Assembly: GCA_026692885.1 (NCBI GenBank)
Contig: JAPLNJ010001200.1
Span: 1 to 30,239 of the forward strand
DNA from: Planctomycetota bacterium
GTDB lineage: Bacteria > Planctomycetota > Planctomycetia > Pirellulales > Pirellulaceae
DNA: 30,239 bases
Direction of reading: 5' to 3'
A program made the translations under genes and the position numbers. The notes beneath the pieces are model-generated. The model did not search any database and was not told the origin of the DNA. It saw nothing but the letters and a program-made list of their open reading frames with translations. Position 1 is the first letter of the stretch. Each line of letters opens with the position of its first letter. This document shows, piece by piece, positions 24,247-30,239 of the stretch.

Positions 24247-26589
24247 ATGCACCCAACTGACATAGACGACCGGCCGCCCACTTCCCCCGACCGCGACACC
24301 ACCGCTGCCGTTCGAACGCGGCCGGAGCTGCTGGCGCCTGCGCGCGACATGGACTGCATTCGGGCCGCCGTCGAGAACGGGGCCGACGCGGTCTACTTCG
24401 GGCTGCAGGCGGGGTTCAACGCGCGCGATCGGGCGATCAACTTCACGCTGCAGGAACTACCCGAACTCATGGCCTTCCTGCATCGGCGGGGCCTACGCGG
24501 CTATGTGACCGTCAACACCCTGGCGTTTCCCAGCGAATTGCCCACGGTCGAAGAATTGCTCCGCACCATCGTCCAGGCCGGGGTGGATGCCGTGCTGGTC
24601 CAGGATCTGGGCATACTCCACCTGGTGCGTGCGGTCTGTCCGGACCTGCAGATCCACGCCTCGACGCAGATGACCCTGACCAGCGCCGAGGGCATCCGGA
24701 TGGCCGAACAACTGGGCGTCGGACGCATCGTGCTGGCCCGTGAATTGTCCGTCGACGAAATCCGCCTGATCCGTCGCCAGACCGACGTGCCGCTGGAGGT
24801 CTTCGTGCACGGCGCGTTGTGCGTGGCCTATTCGGGACAATGTTTGACCAGCGAATCCCTGGGCGGGCGAAGTGCCAATCGCGGCGTCTGTGCCCAGGCC
24901 TGCCGGCTGCCCTATGAGTTGATCTGCGACGGCCGGCAGGTCGATCTCGACCAGGCGAAGTACCTTTTGAGTCCGCAGGATCTGGCGGCGTACGCTCTGA
25001 TTCCGGAACTGTTGGATGCGGGCGTCAGCGCGCTGAAGATCGAAGGACGGTTGAAGACGCCCGAGTACGTGGCCAACATCACGCGGCACTATCGCGAGGC
25101 GATCGATACCGCGTTGGCTGGCCGGCCTGTGCAATTCACGCTGCAACAGATTGAAGAAATGGAGCTGTCCTTTTCCCGCGGTTTCTCGCCCGGCTGGCTG
25201 CATGGCTGCGACCACAAAATGCTCGTGCCCGGCCTGAGCTCCGCCAAACGCGGCGTGCTACTGGGGAAAGTCACCCGCGTCCTGGGGCAGCGGGTTGAGG
25301 TGCGTCTGGAACGGGCCATCAAGCCGGGCGATGGTGTCTCGTTCGCAGGCGACCGGACCAAGGACGAGGAACAGGGCGGGCGCGTGTACGAGGTGTTTCA
25401 ACACCGACAACGGATCACGGTGCCGGTGGACCGCGGTTTCGCGGAGTTGGCGTTTGCCCACGAGTCGATCGACTTCGACCGGCTGTGGATCGGCCAGCAG
25501 GTGTGGAAGTCGGACGATCCCGCGCTGACCCGCCGTCTGCGGAAATCGTTCTCGGGCCCGGATCCCCAGCACCGCGTGCCGCTGACACTGCGGGTCCACG
25601 CTGCGGTGGGCGAGCCGCTACGCATCACGGGTCGGGCCGACTCCGGCGCAACTTGCGACGTGCAGTCCGCAGAGCCCCTGCAGGCGGCGCGGCAGCATCC
25701 GGCGACGCCGGAGTTGTTGGAAACGCAGTTTGGCCGTCTCGGCGGCACCGCCTACACGCTGGCTCGCGTCGAGGCCGACATCATCGGCGCGCCGATGATC
25801 CCCTTGAGCGTCTTGGGCCTGCTGCGTCGTCAACTGGTGGAGCAATTGGATGCGTCGGCCACCACCGCTCCGGTGCGTCACGTCGCTCCGGCCGGCGCGC
25901 TGGATGAGTTGCGCAGGTGCCTGGGGGTAGTGGCCCCGCTGGTCCGGGCGAGCACGGAACTGCTTGGAAATAGCGGCGGCATTGGCTTGGCTGCCCCTCA
26001 CCCCGACCCTCTCCCCGTAGTACCGGGGCGAGGGAGTGGGGGTTCGGCCGTGCCCAACGACTCTGGCCCAGTGCCGGCCGAGCCGCACTTGCATGTGCGC
26101 TGCCGTTCGCTGCCGCAACTGGAAGCCGTCCTCGGCTGCCAAGTGTCCAGCCTGATGGTCGATTTCCAGGACATTCGCGAATACGGGCAGGCGGTTCAGC
26201 GTCACCGCCAGCTACGACTTGAACCGCGAACAGATCCTGGACCTGGTCGCTGCCACGCCGCCGCGCTGGCTGGAGGTGGTGATCCACCAGCACATGCCGT
26301 TGTTTCACATGGAGCACTGCGTGTTCTGTGCGGTGCTGTCGCCCGGGACCAACAAGACCAATTGCGGCCGGCCGTGCGATCAGCACCAAGTGGAATTGCG
26401 AGACCGCCTCGGGATGGACCATCCGCTCACGGCGGACGTCGGTTGCCGCAACACCTTGTTCAACGCGGTGCCCCAAAGCGCGGCCGAAGCCGTACCGGCG
26501 TTGTTGGCCGCCGGCGTCCGCGATTTTCGTATCGAGCTGCTGAACGAAGGTGCCGACGAGATCCCGCAGATCCTGCAATCGTACTGTGA
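24247..26589 (+). CDS. U32 family peptidase, frameshifted (N-terminal 650 residues genuine)
   Basis: Peptidase U32 (YhbU/RlhA-like) protein. Residues 1 to about 650 read well: RPELLAPARDMDCIRAAVEN, HASTQMTLTSAEG, ARELSVDEIR, the Cys-bearing FVHGALCVAYSGQCLTSES and NRGVCAQACRLPYEL, and KIEGRLKTPEYVANITRHY. Then come DUF3656-like beta domains and LRCRSLPQLEAVLG...VDFQDIREYGQAV. After about 26191 the frame is wrong: the true continuation is in another frame (see next entry), so the last 130 residues are nonsense. A REP-like repeat is inserted in frame at residues 583-596. In E. coli RlhA hydroxylates 23S rRNA; other U32 members act in tRNA or ubiquinone hydroxylation. This copy has probably lost full function. 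Confidence 0.75.
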   Translation: MHPTDIDDRPPTSPDRDTTAAVRTRPELLAPARDMDCIRAAVENGADAVYFGLQAGFNARDRAINFTLQELPELMAFLHRRGLRGYVTVNTLAFPSELPTVEELLRTIVQAGVDAVLVQDLGILHLVRAVCPDLQIHASTQMTLTSAEGIRMAEQLGVGRIVLARELSVDEIRLIRRQTDVPLEVFVHGALCVAYSGQCLTSESLGGRSANRGVCAQACRLPYELICDGRQVDLDQAKYLLSPQDLAAYALIPELLDAGVSALKIEGRLKTPEYVANITRHYREAIDTALAGRPVQFTLQQIEEMELSFSRGFSPGWLHGCDHKMLVPGLSSAKRGVLLGKVTRVLGQRVEVRLERAIKPGDGVSFAGDRTKDEEQGGRVYEVFQHRQRITVPVDRGFAELAFAHESIDFDRLWIGQQVWKSDDPALTRRLRKSFSGPDPQHRVPLTLRVHAAVGEPLRITGRADSGATCDVQSAEPLQAARQHPATPELLETQFGRLGGTAYTLARVEADIIGAPMIPLSVLGLLRRQLVEQLDASATTAPVRHVAPAGALDELRRCLGVVAPLVRASTELLGNSGGIGLAAPHPDPLPVVPGRGSGGSAVPNDSGPVPAEPHLHVRCRSLPQLEAVLGCQVSSLMVDFQDIREYGQAVQRHRQLRLEPRTDPGPGRCHAAALAGGGDPPAHAVVSHGALRVLCGAVARDQQDQLRPAVRSAPSGIARPPRDGPSAHGGRRLPQHLVQRGAPKRGRSRTGVVGRRRPRFSYRAAERRCRRDPADPAIVL
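25994..26034. repeat. REP-like palindrome, family copy 4, inside coding sequence
   Basis: CCCCTCACCCCGACCCTCTC, then CCCGTAGTACCGGGGCGAGG, translated as PHPDPLPVVPGRG within the U32 peptidase. It sits in a linker between domains, so the frame is kept. Confidence 0.75.
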
Positions 26590-26707
26590 CTTGCTGGCCG
26601 ACCGCATCACTGGCAAGGAAGTCTGGCGGCGTTTGCGCGCCGCCAATCGCGTCGGCGTGACGCGCGGCACGCTGGAAGAACGACGCGATCCGCTGGCGAT
26701 TCTGTGA
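26192..26707 (+). pseudogene. U32 peptidase C-terminal part, out of frame
   Basis: This frame reads RFSVTASYDLNREQILDLVA, then WLEVVIHQHMPLFHMEHCVF, CAVLSPGTNKTNCGRPCDQH, MDHPLTADVGCRNTLFNAVP and on to the natural end at 26707. This is the Cys-rich C-terminal domain of the same U32 protein (Cys in EHCVFC, NCGRPC, GCRN). In intact relatives about 75 residues should lie between DFQDIREY and ASYDLNR. They are absent here, and the join at GCGGTT (26191-26196) is +1 out of frame. There is no proper start codon, only an internal TTG. Confidence 0.8.
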
Positions 26708-26911
26708 GCTGCTTGAGCTAGGCTCCGCCGCGCCAGTCTCCTTTGGCGTGCGGCGACTTGTCGCTGCCTTTCTACCTCGCGCGACGGGAGCGAATTCCGT
26801 CGGCGACTGACACCCGAACACGAAAAAATACGCCCGGTGGCGACCTTCGGCCTCTCTGCCGTCTCAACCACGAGCATCAAATCAACAGGCCGCAAGGCGG
26901 CAGGGGGCGAA

Positions 26912-27874
26912 TTAACCGTCTCGACCCGTGCGCCGCGGCGGCTCGACCAGAATCGTACCGATCACCGTCAAGCCAATCCCCAGGAGGCCAGCCAGCGTCA
27001 GCGGTTCCAGAAAGAACAGCAGTCCGGTCACCGCCGCCAGGGAGGCCTGCGATGTGTTGAGTACATTGGCGCGCACCACCGAGGTGTACTGGAACCCTTT
27101 GGTAATCGCGAGAAAGGCTGCAAAGTTCAGTAGCCCAGCCAGCAGCATCAGCCCCAGCAACCGTGGTGGCGTGGCCCACAGTCCTTCGCATCCCAGCCGC
27201 CACCAGCTCAGCGGCCCCAAACTCACCAGGCCCATGCCCGTGATCACAAAGATGATCGTAGTCGGTGGAATGGCGCCCGTCACGCTCTTACGGATGGTCA
27301 CCGCCAGGACCGCGAAGGTCACGCCGGCCAGGCAGGCCGCGCCCGCGGCCAGGGCGACTTGACGAACATCTGCCGTCTGCGGACTCGAACCTCCCACCCC
27401 CACATGCAACAGCACGATCGCCACGACCAAGATCCCGATGGCAGCCATCGCCCGCCGCGTCACGGCTTCGCGCAAGACAATCCAGCCCAACACCGCGCTG
27501 ACGGTCAGATTGACCGCAATCACCGCCGGAATAGTGACGCTCAGGCCGATCACTTCCAACGCCCACAGCAGACCCAGATTGCCGACCAGTTGCACCGCCA
27601 ACCCGACCGCGACCAAGACAACCAGCGGCCCGGTCGTCGGCCAGACGCGGCGTCCGAGGAGCATTTGATAGATCAACCATGGACCGACCGCTGCCACTGT
27701 CACAGATTCTTTGACGCAGATCACCCAGGGCTGGTACATCTGTCCGGCCAGAGCGCGGAGACAAATATTAGCCCCCGTGTAGAGGATCGCCGCCGTCAAG
27801 CAGCAAGCGGTACCGACGACGACCGGGGTCAGACGCGACGAGCGAGGCGGCGATGGCGGAAGAAGAATATTCAC
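26912..27874 (-). CDS. DMT-superfamily (EamA) transporter
   Basis: Inner-membrane exporter-type protein with two EamA repeats, about 320 residues and about ten helices. The first helix is near TPVVVGTACCLTAAILYTGA, and the last near LAGLLGIGLTVIGTILVEPP. A segment LNTSQASLAAVTGLLFFLEP lies before helix 10, typical of the family. The start is uncertain: the GTG at 27874 just before the hydrophobic part is preferred, and the frame opens to a TTG at 27931 without a ribosome site. The substrate is unknown (metabolites or amino acids in relatives). It is convergent with the U32 peptidase gene. Confidence 0.85.
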   Translation of the reverse strand: MNILLPPSPPRSSRLTPVVVGTACCLTAAILYTGANICLRALAGQMYQPWVICVKESVTVAAVGPWLIYQMLLGRRVWPTTGPLVVLVAVGLAVQLVGNLGLLWALEVIGLSVTIPAVIAVNLTVSAVLGWIVLREAVTRRAMAAIGILVVAIVLLHVGVGGSSPQTADVRQVALAAGAACLAGVTFAVLAVTIRKSVTGAIPPTTIIFVITGMGLVSLGPLSWWRLGCEGLWATPPRLLGLMLLAGLLNFAAFLAITKGFQYTSVVRANVLNTSQASLAAVTGLLFFLEPLTLAGLLGIGLTVIGTILVEPPRRTGRDG

Positions 27875-28058
27875 GCGGCCATTGTAAGTCACATCGCGAG
27901 TCCCGGCCAGCAGACCCGACAGAGCCGCCAAGTTGCCATTATTGCGGCGAGCGAGAGACTCCGCTAGATTTCAGCCGGTCTTTCCTAACGTAGCCATAGG
28001 CCGCAACCAGACAACTTCCGACTCTAGTACTTTGTCAAAGGTTGAGTTTAGGGTTGCG

Positions 28059-28114
28059 AGCGGCAAGGCGCTAGCCGCCGGTTTCGAGCCACCGGCGGCT
28101 AGCGCCTTGCCGCT
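28059..28114. repeat. Palindromic repeat
   Basis: Arms 28059-28082 and 28091-28114 are exact reverse complements (AGCGGCAAGGCGCTAGCCGC and so on) around an 8-base loop. It lies in the gap between the DMT transporter and uppP. Confidence 0.8.
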
Positions 28115-28151
28115 TAGGACTGGCGCATCAATAAGTGTCGGGTTTTCAAAG

Positions 28152-28206
28152 TAGTCATCACGCTCCGCGTGATGACATGTCGTCACGGCGGAGCGTGACG
28201 ACTACT
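28152..28206. repeat. Palindromic repeat
   Basis: GTAGTCATCACGCTCCGC pairs with GCGGAGCGTGACGACTAC. The inner part is a second imperfect hairpin (CGCGTGATGACA against TGTCGTCACGGC). It is followed 126 bases later by the uppP ATG. No promoter was assigned in this 450-base intergenic stretch. Confidence 0.75.
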
Positions 28207-28331
28207 ATACTTGCGACAGCTATTGATTCGCCGGTCCTCACTGAGCGCGACCCTAATTCTTAGCCTTGACAAAGCACTCGGCCGCGTTCGCCCCTGCGGC
28301 GGGCCGGCGACGCACGGCAAAGGATTTCCTG

Positions 28332-29138
28332 ATGCAAGACATCGTGTTGACGGTGATCATGGGTCTGGTCGAAGGCCTGACCGAGTTTCTGCCCATCTCG
28401 TCGACTGGGCATCTGATCCTGACCGATCACTGGCTTGGGCTGCAGAACCGAATCGACCCGGAGGTGGTGAAGGCTTTCGAGGTTTTCATCCAGATGGGTG
28501 CGGTCCTGGCTGTCGTGATCGTCTATCCTCACCGGTTCGTCAGCCTGCTGCGGTTTCGCGAGAATCGCGGCTTCTCCGGTCTGCGCGGGATCGGGCTGTT
28601 GGCGCTGACGACACTTCCTGCGGCCGTGATCGGCTTGACCTTTCGCCACTTCATCAAGGAACGCTTGTTCAACCCCACCGCGGTGGCCGCGAGTCTGCTT
28701 GTCGGTGGGGTCTGGATCCTGGTGGTGGAATTCCTGCGGCCCGAGCCGAAGCGGGATGGCCTGGACTCGCTCACCTGGAAAGACGCTCTGAACGTGGGCC
28801 TGTTCCAATGCCTGGCGTTATGGCCGGGTATGTCACGTTCCGCGTCGACGATTCTGGGCGGCATGATCGTTGGCGTGGAACGGCGCACGGCCACCGAGTA
28901 TTCCTTCTTTGCCGCAGTCGCCGTGCTGCCAGCGGCCGGACTGTACGAGATCTACAAAACCCTTCCGCACCTGCACGCTGCGCACATCCCCTTCTTTGCC
29001 ATCGGCACTTTGGTCTCGTTCATCTCCGGTTGGGCCGCGGTCAAGTTCCTGATCCGGTTCGTCAGCCGCCACACGCTCAACGTCTTCGGCTGGTATCGCC
29101 TGGTGCTGGCCGCGCTGGTGCTCTGGTGGCTGCGGTGA
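28332..29138 (+). CDS. uppP: Undecaprenyl-diphosphatase
   Basis: UppP/BacA integral membrane phosphatase, 268 residues. It removes a phosphate from undecaprenyl diphosphate to recycle the lipid carrier for cell-wall polymers and is linked to bacitracin resistance. The diagnostic EGLTEFLPISSTGH (14-27) and PGMSRSAST (165-173) motifs are intact. About eight membrane helices are apparent. The ATG at 28332 is chosen because MQDIVLTVIMGLVEG is the normal N-terminus; an AAGG lies about 9 bases upstream. It is followed by a repeat cluster and the convergent NYN gene. Its presence fits the view that planctomycetes make peptidoglycan. Confidence 0.94.
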   Translation: MQDIVLTVIMGLVEGLTEFLPISSTGHLILTDHWLGLQNRIDPEVVKAFEVFIQMGAVLAVVIVYPHRFVSLLRFRENRGFSGLRGIGLLALTTLPAAVIGLTFRHFIKERLFNPTAVAASLLVGGVWILVVEFLRPEPKRDGLDSLTWKDALNVGLFQCLALWPGMSRSASTILGGMIVGVERRTATEYSFFAAVAVLPAAGLYEIYKTLPHLHAAHIPFFAIGTLVSFISGWAAVKFLIRFVSRHTLNVFGWYRLVLAALVLWWLR

Positions 29139-29176
29139 GGAGCTCCCGCCACTGCAGTGAACATCTTGGAAACCCT

Positions 29177-29281
29177 CGTTCCCAGGCTCTGCCTGGGAAC
29201 GCACTGCATTGCCGGTTCCGCCGGCCTGCTTGCGAGGCGGAGCCTCGCGGCCAGTGGGTTACGAGGCAGAGCCTCGTAACC
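29177..29281. repeat. Cluster of three short palindromes
   Basis: CGTTCCCAGGCTCTGCCTGG and its flank (29177-29201), GCGAGGCGGAGCCTCGC (29232-29248) and GGTTACGAGGCAGAGCCTCG (29257-29281) are each self-complementary. They share the core (G)AGGC-GAGCCT. They lie between convergent uppP and the NYN gene, so they might act as terminators. Confidence 0.75.
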
Positions 29282-29304
29282 AGAGCAACAGTGAGGAGCT
29301 GTGC

Positions 29305-30063
29305 TCAATCCTTCTTCAGCCGAACCTTGTAGTTGCCCCGCGTCTCGTCGTGCTCCAGTTCCAGCAGGCCCATCGTCTCGGCCTCTTCCAACAGGTCGGA
29401 GAAATTGCGGTAGCCGTAGTAGGCCTCGTTGAAGTCGGGATGCACGCGGCGAATCGCCTGCTTGAGCATCGAGCCCCACAACGGATCGTAATCGACTTCC
29501 AGACCGCGCACGATCTTCACCAGCCGGTCGAGAGCCTCCTGCTTTTTGCCCAGCTCCTTCCTACCCGGCTTGGCGGCCACCCGCGATTTCTTGGCCTCCC
29601 GAATCAGATCGTCGTAGTAGATGAACTCGTCGCAAGCGGCGATCAACAGATTCGAGGTGGAACTCTTCACCCCGCAGCCGATCACCCGCTTGTCGTTCTC
29701 CTTCAGCTTCGAAGCCAGCGGCGAGAAGTCGCTGTCGCCGGAAATCAGAGCGAAAATGTCGATGTGCTGCTTGGCATAGCACAAGTCCAGCGCGTCGACC
29801 ACCATGTGGATGTCCGCACTGTTCTTGCCACTGGCCTTGCTCTGCGGGATGTCGATCAACTGGATGCCGTGGGCGTGGAACTCGCGGACAGCGTCGCGAT
29901 AGTTGCTCCAGTCGCAGTAGGCGCGCCGGTAGACGATCCGCCCCTTTTCCAGCAGACGCTTGAGCACCAATTGGATTTGGAAGGCTTCCGACTTCATGTC
30001 GCGGACGCCAATGGCCAGGTTTTCGAAATCGACAAAGACAGCGATCAGGGGTTCGTCGGACAT
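29305..30063 (-). CDS. NYN domain ribonuclease-like protein with C-terminal OST-HTH/LOTUS domain
   Basis: A 252-residue cytoplasmic protein. The NYN/PIN-like domain covers 1-150, with acidic metal ligands at Asp12 (VFVDFEN), Asp84 (SADIHMVVD), Asp110 and Asp112 (SGDSDF). Such LabA/NYN proteins are thought to be metal-dependent RNases. A Lys/Arg-rich linker at 155-175 leads to a winged-helix LOTUS-like domain (about 175-250: FNEAYYGYRNFSDLLEEAET, then GNYKVRLKKD). LOTUS domains bind RNA in known cases, so RNA processing is likely. The ATG at 30063 has GAGG 6 bases upstream. Confidence 0.9.
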   Translation of the reverse strand: MSDEPLIAVFVDFENLAIGVRDMKSEAFQIQLVLKRLLEKGRIVYRRAYCDWSNYRDAVREFHAHGIQLIDIPQSKASGKNSADIHMVVDALDLCYAKQHIDIFALISGDSDFSPLASKLKENDKRVIGCGVKSSTSNLLIAACDEFIYYDDLIREAKKSRVAAKPGRKELGKKQEALDRLVKIVRGLEVDYDPLWGSMLKQAIRRVHPDFNEAYYGYRNFSDLLEEAETMGLLELEHDETRGNYKVRLKKD

Positions 30064-30146
30064 ACGGATCCTCGACGGGAAACTGAGATGATGGTGGTAA
30101 AGGAATGGACATAGGACGGTTTTTCAACCCGTCCGGAACTGGGCCG

Positions 30147-30180
30147 CGCAAAATTGGGGAGTCAGGCGTCAAACGGATGG
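30147..30180. repeat. Dispersed repeat, inverted copy of 160-193
   Basis: The reverse complement of 160-193 with about three changes (core TTGGGGAGTCAGGCGTCAAA). It lies upstream of the NYN gene in the final 170 bases, which contain no gene that I can support. Confidence 0.7.
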
Positions 30181-30239
30181 TCCTGTTTTCGTTCCGCCCC
30201 CATCCGGGCTTGCCCCGGTGGAGCGAGGTTTCTGGACTA

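Noticed and set aside
28021..28331. Palindromes before uppP as a riboswitch
   Set aside because: They are simple perfect hairpins of the dispersed-repeat type with no recognisable aptamer features.
28211..29332. Plus-strand open frame overlapping uppP
   Set aside because: Another frame of uppP; composition is Arg/Gly/Pro-rich without motifs.

Overview
The window looks like chromosome of a planctomycete, probably Pirellulales-like. This is inferred from high-GC coding, a secreted 3-keto-disaccharide hydrolase (DUF1080), a long U32 peptidase with a planctomycete-style C-terminal half, very small lysine-rich and 'RVN..GDIEVRR' proteins that I associate with this phylum, and many imperfect palindromic repeats between genes. 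No rRNA, tRNA, CRISPR array or prophage was seen.

Left part (1-4951): repeats, then a tightly packed minus-strand operon running rsmG -> Gfo/Idh oxidoreductase -> sugar epimerase -> ROK kinase -> deoC. Three of its four junctions are 4-base overlaps or gaps under 10 bases. It joins a 16S rRNA methyltransferase to what looks like a sugar-breakdown pathway. A palindromic MITE-like element (5140-5269) separates this operon from two plus-strand genes for exported proteins: a C45/acyltransferase-like Ntn hydrolase and a methyltransferase with a signal peptide.

Middle (7527-17354): a defence island. It opens with a RhuM remnant fused in frame ahead of hsdM, then hsdM-hsdS, a zeta-toxin-like P-loop kinase with a 62-residue partner, an inverted repeat, and hsdR. 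So a toxin-like pair sits inside a type I restriction-modification locus. Convergent to hsdR is a two-gene unit of a small antitoxin-like protein overlapping an HNH endonuclease. It is bracketed by decayed REP-associated (IS200-like, RAYT) transposase remnants that share end sequences.

Right part (17374-30239): mostly housekeeping. It holds polyphosphate kinase 2, a one-pass membrane protein, a UvrB/UvrC-motif protein, and a minus-strand cluster of DUF1080 hydrolase -> rsmA -> 75-residue protein -> larB -> 50-residue basic protein. Next is a U32 peptidase gene broken by an internal deletion and frameshift and carrying a REP-like insertion. A DMT transporter, undecaprenyl-diphosphatase (uppP) and a NYN-domain protein close the window. 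Several repeat families recur between genes, and at least two have entered coding sequence (ROK kinase 3' end, U32 peptidase).

The strongest candidate for something new is the kinase/small-protein pair inside the type I locus together with the neighbouring HNH module. All functions are inferred from sequence reading alone; no search was run.
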